Shown: positions 1 through 8,970 of the stretch, piece by piece
Layout of the letters: each line of letters opens with the position of its first letter
Numbering within the stretch: the first letter of the stretch is position 1
Source of the DNA: Brachionus koreanus
Lineage: Eukaryota > Rotifera > Eurotatoria > Ploima > Brachionidae
Length of the DNA stretch: 20,401 nucleotides
Assembly: GCA_016987375.1 (NCBI GenBank)
Contig: PJRA01000312.1
Coordinates: forward strand, 2,744-23,144
Direction: 5' to 3'
Notes under the pieces: model-generated
Databases searched by the model: none
Seen by the model: the letters and a program-made list of their open reading frames with translations, nothing else
What the model was told of the DNA's origin: nothing
Translations under genes and position numbers: made by a program

Positions 1-401
1 AAAGTCAAAATATAGTTCAATTTCAAAAAAAAATCATTAAAATTTTTATTTATTGTTAAAAATTTCAAAATTTAAACAAAAAATAAACTATTTGAAAAAA
101 TTTAATTTTCAAAAGTCTAAATATTTTAATTATTTTATTTCTCCCACTTTAAAAATAAAAAATTTTTCATGTTCATTATCATTGTTTGAATTTTTCAATT
201 TTCATTCTCAAGATTAATGAAAATTTTGGTCAAATAAGATTCTTTTTTTCTAATAAAAAACTGGAAATAATTTTCGAAGATTTAATCTCCAATCCTGTAT
301 TATTTCGACCAAAACATAGTAAATTTCAAATATTGTTTCAAAATTCATCATTTCCTAACAATATGACGATATTTTTGATTCCCTTTTCTTTTAACCTTTA
401 T
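1..401. other. AT-rich spacer, no gene seen
   Basis: This stretch is dominated by A and T runs. A long plus-strand open frame from 186 to 467 has no ATG at its 5' end, is phenylalanine/isoleucine-rich in the way random AT-rich DNA reads, and overlaps the LINE remnant on the other strand. I see no splice signals, motif or repeat that supports a gene here. Confidence 0.6.
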
Positions 402-598
402 TTTCCATTTCCACTTAAGTCGATCTTTTGCTTTAATCCTTGCTTCACCCCATGCATTCCCATTTGAGTGAGCTCTTTCATGATTGTTCCACTCCAAGTC
501 ATTGCTGGTCTTCCTAACTTTCGACTGCCCTGCGATGTCCATTACAAGGCTCTTTTTGGTGTTTTTCTCTAAACCGGCGCAAATTTTCGCTTAGCCAT
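402..598 (-). mobile_element. Decayed LINE (non-LTR retrotransposon) RT C-terminal tail
   Basis: Read on the minus strand, this segment carries the conserved tail found downstream of the reverse transcriptase in many LINE ORF2 proteins: a TPKRAL, stop, WTSQG, then RKLGRPAMTW, then MKELTQMGM block, followed after a frame change by WGEARIKAKDRLKW. The family pattern as I know it is WTPQG..R.GRP..TW..T...EL..MG.TWGEA...A.DR..W. Breaks are visible: a TAG at 569-571 and a TAA at 542-544 interrupt the frame, and near 450-455 the reading frame slips, consistent with loss of one base just before the WGEA codons. No intact RT core, endonuclease or 3' tail is next to it, so this is a dead fragment. The separate 64-codon open frame at 348-542 is an accident of this frameshift and not a gene. 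Confidence 0.72.
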
Positions 599-727
599 AA
601 AAGCTATTGCATTCTTTATGAATTCCATTTGAATAATTGTTTATCAATTAAAGCCATGAAATTATTTACTGTCCTTGCTGATATTGCTTATAAATTTATT
701 ATATTTATATAAATTTAGAGATTACGT

Positions 728-1146
728 AAATTTATAGAATTACGTATGTAAGCATAAATTTTAAAAAAATATAAAAAAGCAATGGGTTCTCAAAATTGAC
801 TAGGTAATTTTACTAATAAATAGGTTTTAAGTGAGCGGAAAATTTTGAAAACATTTTTGATTAAATTTAGCTTAAAAATAAAAATAAATTTTAAAAAAGC
901 AGAAAAGCATTTTGGTCACTTTTATTGATAGTAAATGAGCTCTCAATTGGAAGAGGACAAGAAATGGTTAGATTTAATTGTACATCCCAGTATTCAACTA
1001 ATCGATGCTCACATCTTGACTTTATTCTCGTAATTTAGTGGAAAAATTCTAGTAAAATTACGAGAAAAAACCATAAATCAGTATTTTTGGAGATTTTTTT
1101 GTTCATTTTTTACAAATTTACCTATAAGAACGTAATTCTATAGATT
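728..1146. mobile_element. Inverted-repeat (MITE/foldback-like) element A
   Basis: The left arm, about 728-770, matches the reverse complement of the right arm, about 1104-1146. The outer 19 bases contain a shared TATAGAATTACGT core with one mismatch, followed by looser similarity ending in TAAATTT and an A-run. The element is about 420 bp. Inside it is a second perfect 12-bp inverted repeat, TTCTCGTAATTT at about 1024-1035 and its complement at about 1055-1066. I could not define a target-site duplication, so the exact ends and the superfamily are open. The AT-rich background makes short matches cheap, but the mixed-base ACG core argues against chance. Confidence 0.45.
935..1033 (+). CDS. 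Short coding-like ORF inside element A
   Basis: An ATG opens a 32-codon frame (MSSQLEEDKKWLDLI, then a hydrophobic stretch ending ILTLFS) closed by TAA. Its amino-acid composition is balanced and unlike the F/I/N/K-rich noise of the spacer. A GTAATT splice-donor-like sequence lies at 1030-1035, so it could be a first exon instead of a complete peptide. I do not recognise the protein and see no obvious following exon. It lies within the inverted-repeat element, so it may be a captured host exon or a transposase scrap. No function is assigned. Confidence 0.25.
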   Translation: MSSQLEEDKKWLDLIVHPSIQLIDAHILTLFS

Positions 1147-1493
1147 TTCTTGTTTTACAATTTTCCGATAACATATATATTAGACCATATTTTACTTGAT
1201 TTAATTTAACTTTATTCTTTATTTTACTCTGAAAGAGCACTAAGTCAGTACAGATAGAAAAAATAAAAAAAATTAATTCAGTATCCTTAATTTGGCCATT
1301 TAAAAATTTGGTCTAGATTTTTTGCATTATCTTTTTGAGGTTCTAAATAGATAACCCGCTTAAAATTTAAATAAGTTATATTCAAAAATGAATTCTAATA
1401 AAACCTTAAATTTGCAAATAATTATAAACAAAAATTATAAATGAAGAAAAATTTAAAAGTTTGAAAGCGTTTTGGTGTTAAAAATAGAAAAAA
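1147..1493. other. Upstream spacer of GATD3
   Basis: This is AT-rich sequence immediately before the GATD3 start codon. It presumably contains the promoter and 5' leader, but no TATA, initiator or splice signal stands out against the background. Confidence 0.4.
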
Positions 1494-2409
1494 ATGAATC
1501 AACTTAAAATATTAAGATTAAATAAATGTGCACTCTTATTATCTGTTCGTTTTTTGTCAACTAGTAAATGTTTAAATAGTAACAAAAATGTTGCTTTAGT
1601 AATAGATCTAAAATTACTCAATCTCAATCAGATTCAACTGATTCATTTTAAAGGTTCTTGGTGGTTGTGGAATTTATGATGGCAGTGAAGTCCTGGAGTC
1701 AACATCAGCAATTATCCATTTGAGTAAAAATAATGCTAATTGTTCAATATTTGCTCCGAACATAGAACAGTTTCATGTAATCAACCATCTTACTGGACAA
1801 GTTAGCCCAGAAACAAGGTAAAATAATTGATTTTATTGTTTTTTACCAAGCTCATTTGATTTTTTCAAGAAATGTTTTAGAAGAATCAGCTAGAATAGTT
1901 AGAGGAAACATACAACCATTGGAAAAACTGAAAGCCTCAGATTTTCATGCACTTGTTTTTCCAGGTGGATTTGGTGTAGCCAAAAATTTGTGTGACTATG
2001 CTAGCCAAGGAGCTAATATGACAGTAAATAAAGAAGTTGAAAGAGTTGTTGACGAATTTATTGTTGCCAGCAAACCCATAGGGTAAAATAAAATATTTCT
2101 AATTCATAAAATAAAATTGTGCTAAAATTAAGATTTATTTGTATCTCCCCAGTTTTGGCTGCAAGATTGATTCCGGGTGTTGAAATTACTGAAGGCAAAA
2201 GAGATAAGAAAGATTGGCCATATGCCGAAACAATTGAAAATATTGCTTTAATGGGTGCAAAACCTATCGAAAAGGATAGCTCCGAAATCCATGTCGATCA
2301 AAAATTTAAAGTTGTTTCAACTCCAGCTTTTATGAAACAAACGGCCACTCCAGCCGAAGTATTCAATGGAATTGGAGATCTTATTTCTAACCTTTTGCGT
2401 TTAATTTAA
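1494..2409 (+). CDS. GATD3/ES1 protein (ElbB-like, mitochondrial), 4 exons
   Basis: This is the glutamine amidotransferase-like class 1 domain protein GATD3 (ES1, C21orf33), related to bacterial ElbB in the DJ-1/PfpI superfamily; the animal protein is mitochondrial. Proposed exons are 1494-1598, 1654-1817, 1870-2082 and 2133-2409. They join in phase to 252 aa plus TAA, close to the vertebrate length of about 268. Introns are 55, 52 and 50 nt. The first ~30 residues are basic and free of acidic residues, with RFLSTSK, and fit a mitochondrial targeting peptide. The core shows [15 protein letters not shown] (residues 36-50), [13 protein letters not shown] (95-103), [10 protein letters not shown] (121-130), [14 protein letters not shown] (158-171) with the probable nucleophile-elbow cysteine at 164, WPYAET, HVDQK and TTPAFM-type STPAFM near the end. 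The family's exact reaction is uncertain: ElbB has been reported as a glyoxalase, while the animal role is unsettled. Possible AATAAA signals follow the stop, for example at 2437-2442. Confidence 0.9.
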
Positions 2410-5276
2410 ATAATTTAAGATTTGAATAATAATTAAAATAAATTTCAGAAACTTTTAAAAGCATATCTTTCAAAAAATTTTATTTTCTTGACAAAACAAT
2501 AATCAAATAAAAATTAACAGAAATTTTTTTATTTTTGTTATTTAAAAAATGTCCAATGTTATTTTTTTAATTTGAATTGAAACTTTTAATAATCTAAAAG
2601 TTAAATAAATTTTATGTATTTTTTTTAAGGAGTATTATTCAAATTATTGAATCCCTTAGTTCAACACTTCAACATTACAGTTTGAAATCATATATAGAAT
2701 GTTTAGAGTAGATTATCTTTAAAATTAAATTAGATAAAGATTAAAATTAAATTTTATTTAAATTTTCAATTTTTTTAGCTTTAAATTTGAAAAAAAATTT
2801 ATAAATAATAATAATTAATGGGTTTGTGAAATTTTGTACAATAAAACTAAATTTAAAAACTAGTTCAGTTAATGTAACATATTGAAGCATAGATAGTGGC
2901 ATAAGCAGTCAAACTTTTTTCAAATAAAAATCACTCCAAAATGCACTTCAGTTGAACACATCAAATATCTATTTACAGTTTTCATTAATTTTTTTCTGTT
3001 TCATTGAATTAACTTTTTCAAAATTTAATTCACAATCTCTTTTATCAAATGAAATTGTCTGGAAATAATTTATCAAGCTTTAAAAATTTGTGTCATTACT
3101 TAAGCCTACACAGTTGTTAATAAATGAATTTCAAACATGATAAACAAAGCAGGAAAATTTTGAATAGAGAATATTTAGAAAACAAGCAATTGTGTGGGCT
3201 AAATCAAATTATCAGAATAATCCATCGATCTGAACTTCCTGGACCTAATTTTCTCAATATAAATATTCAAAAATTGTTAATCAAAGGAGTCTTTTGATAA
3301 TTAAATGAAAAAAAATTATAATTCTTAATTTTGAAATTAAATATTTACATTTATTAGATTTTATTTTTATTTTAAAAATCAATAATTTTTAATTATTAGC
3401 TGCTTTTGAATTCATAGAAGAAATTAATGAAAATTAAAAAAAAATGTGTCCGATAAGTCTAAACATAATTTTTGTTTATATTTCAAAATTTTTTGATATC
3501 CTTTAAAATTTAGTTAATTGGAAATGACACCAAAATTCAAGAAATTTTAATTCAAAAATTCTTTTAATTTATTTTTGCGATTGATTTCAAATATTTTAGT
3601 TAATTTTAACAATTCGTATTTAACAAATATTAAATAATATTTAATTAATGTTTAAAAACCGCTATTCTAGTAGAAATACCACTATTATACTGATCAAAAT
3701 TAATATGAATTCACCCAAATTAAATGACATTTCCTTCTTAATCAGTTAAAAATCATCTCAAAAAAAATGTAATAAAATTAAGATAGAATAAAAAGTGAAA
3801 AATGATTACATAATTTGAAGTTTTAATAAAAACTTAAAATAAGTAAATTATATTAGAAAAATTCTCAAGACGGGGCCGATTTCAAATATTTATTGAATAA
3901 TATATTTTAAACATATTTTAAAAATATATGTCTGATAAAATTTCAGTAGAATTTTTCAAATATTTTTGTTTTTTTATATGTTTTTTTTATTCTTTTATCT
4001 ACAGAGAAATTATTTTCAAATTTTTTATTTAAAAAAAAAGAAGTCAATCTTTGTTTTGTGATATTTCTTTACCTTTTGATTTCATTTTTTTCTAATTTAG
4101 CTGGTTGTTCCTTACATTCAAAGGACGAAGGGTTTTTTTGCATCCTTTGTATGAAAAAAATATTTTTTAACAATAAATGATCAATTTCAATTTGTTTTTT
4201 TTAAAGATTTGATTGAAAAAAAAAGAAAGAAAAGAAAAGTAAAAAGTTTCGAAAAAATCCCTTTGGTCTTTATGTGCTAAAAAATTGGAACTTCAAGCTT
4301 CAAAACATGGTGGATTAGAATTTGAATGAAAATTCTAGAATTTTTAATAATTTTAACTTTGAAATTTAACACTTCTTATAAAATGTGAAAATTCATTTAA
4401 GAATTTTTTTTCACAATTTTGAATAAGTAAGAGGAGCAGTAATAGCTATTTGCTCGCTTATTCATAGTTTCTAAATTTCATTCTTATTATAAATTATCAA
4501 AAATGTTGGTTCTATTGGCTTATGATAACGTTTGTTCACACAATAGGTGACCAACAAAAATATTTAAGATAATGAAAAAAAAAATTAGGTGACCAAACTT
4601 TATATCAGGTGAAAAAAATCAGGATTATGTGAACCTCTTAGACTTAAGTGAACAATGTAAAATTAAAAAAGCTTCTTATTTAGTCAATTTAAAGAATAAA
4701 ATCGAAACAAAATTATTAGTTATGTTTATCTGTTTTACTCATGTTGCTTTTTTTAAACCTCGTTCACCTTCAATAAAACGACTACAAAGTTTACATTCAA
4801 TTGATACCTGAGACAGGACTTTTTTGACATTTTTTTGAGTTGTTTTTGTAGGAAAACCAATCATCTATTACTTATATTTAAGAAAAGCTTAAATTCTTCT
4901 GAATCATAAATTTGTTTCATTTTTTTGAAATAATTTTTTTGCAAAAAATTAAGATTATTTAATAAATTTTCAAATTTTTAAGTTGATTAAAAATAAAATT
5001 TTATTTGAATTAATTGAATTAATTTTATTTTGCTATTAAAGCCATTTTTCTTATCTATGATTCAAACTTTTTGGTTCACCATTCCATTTCTCTGTACCTT
5101 TAATAATCGTAAAACTTTGTGATCTTTTTTCTTTGCATAACCCCTTGTTGATACCGGAAAGTCTGTTATATTATGTTCGTTCATGAGCACTGATTTGCGT
5201 AACAATTTAATTTTTTATATGCCAGTCAAAATTTCCAAAATTTGAATCAAATCTCCTCTTCCTCATCTCAATACAA
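2410..5276. other. Intergenic spacer with short stem-loops, no gene seen
   Basis: About 2.9 kb separates GATD3 from element B. It begins with the GATD3 3' flank. Most is A/T homopolymer-rich noise. Small structured pieces include a hairpin near 4114-4150 (CATTCAAAGGA opposite TCCTTTGTATG), one near 4421-4467 (TGAATAAG arms around a GAGCA/TGCTC inner stem), and the cluster at 4503-4640 listed separately. A 60-codon frame at 4629-4811 starts at GTG and has no recognisable content, so it is not called. Confidence 0.5.
4503..4640. repeat. AGGTGACC-rich repeat cluster with stem-loop
   Basis: GTTGGT plus CTATTG at about 4504-4518 can pair with CAATAG plus ACCAAC at about 4541-4555, giving an imperfect stem. 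The sequence AGGTGACCAA occurs at about 4545 and again at about 4587, followed by CAGGTGAAAA and GGATTATGTGAACC. TTAGGTGACCAAAC resembles TTAGGTGACTCCAAACC inside inverted-repeat element C near 17358, so this may be a degenerate relative of that element. The relationship rests on short words only. Confidence 0.3.
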
Positions 5277-5920
5277 CACTGTAAAAAAAGTCTCAATTTT
5301 TGATAGTTTTAAGTTTCTGAGTATTTTAGAAACTAATTTTATCATTATTGAAACTATAAATCTCGACATCTAGACTCTTTATCCCAAATTTATCGATCTG
5401 AAAAAAAAAGTTTAAAATAAATATTTTTAAGTCTTAATATTGAAACTAAAAAGGTTTAAAAAAATAAATAAATCATCAAGTCTTTAATTTTGCTAAAGAA
5501 GTCTCATTTAAATGATTTAACATTAAACTATTTTCGTCCTTATCAAACTATTATTACAAATTTGAAAATATAATTTTATATTTGCTACGAAAAACGCTTA
5601 AATTAATATTCAATTTAAGACATTTTATTAGTTATTAAATTCATTTTATAATGTAATCTCTATCTTACTATTTCTTCTTTCTTTCCTGAACTATTCAATA
5701 CTTAAACAGCAACACTGGAGGAGCTATAGCTCGGCACAGATAAAACAAATAGATAAATTTTAATTTAAGAAAATAATTATTTATTGTCTTTATTTGAAAA
5801 TAAAAAAAATAATCAAATTATCTCAAAATAAAAAGAGATTTTTTAGTTTCTAAGAAGAGACTTAAAGCTTATTCGATTTTTAAAATTATTTAGACAAAAA
5901 AGAGACTTTTTTTTGAGTGA
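5277..5920. mobile_element. Inverted-repeat (MITE-like) element B
   Basis: The left end from 5277, CACTGTAAAAAAAGTCTC, matches the reverse complement of the right end finishing at 5920, CACTCAAAAAAAAGTCTC, with two mismatches near the tip. The similarity continues inward: TTTTAAGTTTCT...TTTAGAAACTAATTTTATC on the left (about 5306-5343) versus CTTTAAGTCTCT..CTTAGAAACTAAAAAATC on the right (about 5837-5868, read in complement). The element is about 644 bp. Its interior repeats AAGTCT/AGACTT words and has a perfect palindrome GAGCTATAGCTC at 5721-5732. It has no coding capacity. I could not identify a target-site duplication. It lies between GATD3 and the Galpha-o 3' end. Confidence 0.5.
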
Positions 5921-6900
5921 AGCATATTTGGTTAAATTTATTCTATTTTTTTCTTGTGTAATAAACCAATTTATTCCGCACTAAGGATTTTATACTCAAT
6001 TAAATTAAATAATATATTTTAATTATTTTCAATAATATTTATTTAAGAAAACGACCATTTCTAGTCTTGAGATAAAAATTTAAAAAAATAATAAAGCTTT
6101 AATACTAGTATAAAAAGTTGATAAACTAAATAGAAATTTAATTCAAAATTAAATGCTCTTTTTATGAGAAGAGTTTTAGTTATATTAAGAACCATAACAC
6201 TTTTTAATTTAAATTAGAGTTTAGATCGATTTGAATTAGGCAGCAAGCAATTGAAGTAAAATAAATTTTTCGTTTAAAAAAGTTTATTGAAATAATAAAA
6301 AATTGTTTTAGTTTTTAGTTAAGATTATTTTTAAAAATAGACAAAAAAGCCACAAAAAATTTTGATAAAATTAATTATTATTAGAAAAAAAAAATATCAA
6401 ATAAAAAAAAAAAGTAAAGAAGAAAAAAATTAAATTTTTCAAATCAAAGTATGCAATTAGAATTGGTAAAATAATTTCTTATCCGATATTAAAAGAGTTT
6501 GTTTTGTTCCGCTAGACTCATAAAAGATAAAAACAAAACAAAATATTTAGAAGTAGTGTCAATTGCGTGTTTTTCTATCTTCTTTAAAACTCTCTAGAGG
6601 GCCACATATGACTAGTTAAATTCTTTAGATTGATAAATAGATGCAGAAATTACTGTTCATCGACTGTGTCTTCTGCATTAAAAAATATTCAATTTGGTAA
6701 AAACATTGAAAAAAAAAACATTTAAAGCGCCCTTAGTCTACACTTTTGAACTAGTTAAGGTTGCTAAGTGATTCAAACACGACATAACTGATAAAATAGC
6801 TTTGAGTATAAAAACAGCACTTTGAATAGAAATGTTTAAGATGTATATTGACTATTGAATAGAGACGAATAATTTGGTCATACATTCAATGTATGTCATT
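5921..6900. other. Downstream flank of Galpha-o, no gene seen
   Basis: This AT-rich sequence may include the distal 3' untranslated region of the minus-strand Galpha-o gene. A small hairpin is formed by ATGCAGAA at 6641-6648 and TTCTGCAT at 6671-6678. A 7-bp inverted repeat with a 3-base loop, CATACAT/ATGTATG, lies near 6880-6896. Neither is strong enough to call an RNA gene. Confidence 0.4.
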
Positions 6901-6980
6901 CCACACACTCACACTCACAAACGCACATTCTCTCTCTCTCACACACACACACACACACTTTTTCTCTCTATATCTATCTC
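6901..6980. repeat. CA/CT compound microsatellite
   Basis: Imperfect then perfect CA repeats, with a CT run in between, occupy about 6902-6958, followed by a CT/TA-rich stretch to about 6980. On the minus strand this is GT/GA-rich and lies about 160-240 bp past the Galpha-o stop, so it is probably in that gene's 3' untranslated region. Confidence 0.85.
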
Positions 6981-7082
6981 CCACTGCCTTCTATAGACCA
7001 AATATTGCCTAAATTATGTGTTATAAATTGCATTTTAAAAATGGCTGTGAGAAAAAAATAATTAAGAAGAAAAAAATTAAAT

Positions 7083-7096
7083 TATATATATATATA
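7083..7096. repeat. AT dinucleotide repeat
   Basis: A short run of alternating A and T sits about 45 bp beyond the Galpha-o stop codon, within its likely 3' untranslated region. Confidence 0.7.
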
Positions 7097-7139
7097 GAAT
7101 TAGTTTTTGTGAAAAAGTTTTGATGGGGTGGTGGCTGGC

Positions 7140-8361
7140 CTAATAGAGACCACTTGCCCTTAGGTTATTAGTAATGATCACATCGGTGACGGCATCGAAC
7201 ACAAATTGAACGTTTTGAGTGTCTGTTGCACATGTTAAATGACAATATATTTCTTTTTGTTCACTTTTGTTCTGTGCTACAAACTGAGCTTGTATATATT
7301 CGGACGCCTCGGTGTAATCGTCCTTTCCTTGATACTCCGGAAAGCATTTTCTCAAACTAGAGCGCGCTATTTTCTCCTCGAACAAATCCTTCTTATTCAA
7401 AAACAAAATAATCGATGTGTTCACAAACCACTTGTTGTTGCATATGGAGTCGAATAGCCTCAAACTCTCATGCATACGATTAGTGGTCTCATCTTCGACC
7501 AGTACCTGAAATTAAATTTAAAATTAATTTAAAATAATTTTTAAAGTGTATATTTTTTAGTTGTGCGCGCGCTTAGAACAAAAAAACTATTTACTTGATC
7601 GTATTCACTTAAGGCAACAATAAATATGATCGCAGTTACATCTTCGAAACAGTGGATCCACTTTTTACGCTCGGAACGCTGACCACCAACGTCAAAAACT
7701 CTAAAATTGAGATCCTTGAACGAAAAGTTTATTTCGACTATACCGGTTGTTTTGACTCTAGTTCGGAGAATATCTTGAGTGCTTGGCAAATAACTAGCCT
7801 GGCCAATTTCGTCTAATTTATCCAAAAAGTATTTAGCCGAATCGTTCAATTGGTATTCGTTAGACCTGAAAATAAAGCAATAAACATTTTTTTTTTAAAT
7901 AAATATTTAAAATTTTAATTTTCTGACCTGTTGAAGCAGTTTTGAACGCCTGAGTCGTTCCACAGACGCTTCATGGCCTCTAGGAGCTCCGGCTCAAAGG
8001 GTTCCGTGTCAGCCATGCGACTTATTTTGTCCAATACCATGCCAGCGTCGCGTTCTCTCGACGAGTCGCCGAACGGAACGTTCAGAGTCTCCATGGCGCG
8101 TATAATGGTCGCCAATGATTGAATAGTGTTCGAGTAGACGACCTCACGATACTGCTCAAAGTCCTCCTTGGAATAGCCGTCCATGTGAATGATTTTCATT
8201 TGTTTAAGTATGGTTGATTTGCCTGACTCACCAGCTCCTAGCAGCAGCAGTTTTACGTCTTTGGCGGCCCGTTCCGCATCTTCTTTCAACTGCTTGTCCA
8301 ATGCTTTGCTTCTTTCCTGAGCTTCGCGCTCGTCTGTGTTCATGCTACTTGTACAGCCCAT
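7140..8361 (-). CDS. G protein alpha-o subunit, 3 exons, Cys-less C-terminus
   Basis: This is the alpha subunit of a heterotrimeric Gi/o protein. It binds GTP, exchanges nucleotide on an activated GPCR and acts at the inner face of the plasma membrane. Exons on the minus strand are 8361-7928, 7865-7595 and 7505-7140, separated by 62- and 89-nt introns with clean CAG/GT and TTCAG/GT boundaries. They give 356 aa and a TAG stop; the usual Galpha-o length is 354. Features seen: MGC at the N-terminus for myristoylation of Gly2 and palmitoylation of Cys3; P-loop GAGESGKST (42-50); switch I RTRVKTTG with Arg181; DVGGQ (203-207) with catalytic Gln207; NKKD (272-275); TCAT (326-329). SRMADTEPF and [10 protein letters not shown] favour Galpha-o over Galpha-i. 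The tail reads NNLRASGLY where the family norm is NNLRGCGLY, so the residue at -4 is serine. Two extra residues lie in the N-terminal helix (SSMNTDERE). Confidence 0.96.
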
Positions 8362-8432
8362 TATGTGCTCAAATACGCATTCGATTCTAAAAACGCTCTA
8401 TTCAATCCTAATGCAGTACGAGACCAAATATC
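8362..8432 (-). promoter_or_regulatory. Galpha-o 5' leader with upstream splice acceptor
   Basis: On the minus strand a TTTTTCTACAG acceptor-like sequence ends at 8432. It leaves a 70-nt leader (8431-8362) of mixed base composition before the ATG. This suggests either a noncoding first exon further upstream or a spliced-leader addition site. No matching donor could be chosen with confidence. Confidence 0.4.
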
Positions 8433-8736
8433 TGTAGAAAAATTTGTTTATTTAAAATAATAATAATCAAAAAATAAAAAAATGTTAGAAAAAAAATTTT
8501 TTTTCTAGTTGTTCTTTGGATGGGTTGTAGAAAAAAAAGAAATGAAAAAGGAAATTGCAATCATTATTTTTAGTTTTATTATTATAATTGCAAATTTGTA
8601 TTATGATAATAATTTACTGCTTGGATTTAGTTCCAATCAGCCTGTGAAACAAAATAATTATTGATTATAGTTCTTGTATTATGAGAGAAATAAAAGAGGA
8701 GAACACGTTTTAAATCAATGAAATTAGCATTTTTTT
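8433..8736. other. Upstream flank or 5' intron of Galpha-o
   Basis: AT-rich sequence with no coding frame. If Galpha-o has a noncoding first exon, this is part of the intron behind it. Otherwise it is promoter-proximal spacer. Confidence 0.35.
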
Positions 8737-8737
8737 G

Positions 8738-8748
8738 CTCTTTCTCTC

Positions 8749-8783
<35 letters not shown>

Positions 8784-8795
8784 TTCATTCTCTCA
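8738..8795. repeat. CT/GA microsatellite upstream of Galpha-o
   Basis: An almost uninterrupted polypyrimidine tract of CTCTTT and CT units. On the minus strand it is a GA tract about 380-430 bp upstream of the Galpha-o start codon. GA tracts can bind GAGA-type factors in some animals, but here the position is the only hint. Confidence 0.85.
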
Positions 8796-8880
8796 TACTA
8801 GTCCTAATTCGCTCTCTTAGGTAGAAAAACAGTTGAATCCTCAATTTAAGAGAAATTTTAAATTAGATATATTTTTTTAT

Positions 8881-8970
8881 CTATCTTGAAAAACCAATAA
8901 AATTAGTGTCGAATAAATTATAGTTCATTTCAGAAATCTCCATTTTAAGTCTGCACTCTCCGCCTGGCAT
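8881..8970 (-). CDS. Short coding-like ORF upstream of Galpha-o
   Basis: An ATG at 8970-8968 opens 29 codons (MPGGECRLKMEISEMNYNL at the start) ending in TAG at 8883-8881. The first half is richer in G and C than its surroundings. It could be an upstream ORF in a Galpha-o leader exon, part of an unrelated exon, or chance. No family is recognised and no splice sites clearly frame it. Confidence 0.18.
   Translation of the reverse strand: MPGGECRLKMEISEMNYNLFDTNFIGFSR

Noticed and set aside
186..467. 93-codon plus-strand open frame
   Set aside because: It starts at a non-ATG codon, has F/I/N/P-rich composition typical of AT-rich noise, and overlaps the LINE remnant on the opposite strand.
348..542. 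64-codon minus-strand ORF as a gene
   Set aside because: Its second half is the frameshifted LINE motif (WGEA...DRLKW), while its first half is out of frame with the LINE; it is a by-product of decay.
4629..4811. 60-codon plus-strand ORF
   Set aside because: GTG start, no splice context, no recognised motif, and it lies in repeat-derived sequence.
6641..6678. Hairpin as a microRNA precursor
   Set aside because: The stem is only 8 bp with a 22-nt loop, too short for a precursor, and similar hairpins are expected by chance here.
6901..6980. Repeat tract as a CRISPR-like array
   Set aside because: It is a simple CA/CT microsatellite with no spacer structure, in a eukaryotic genome.
7239..7457. 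72-codon plus-strand ORF
   Set aside because: Antisense shadow of the Galpha-o last exon.
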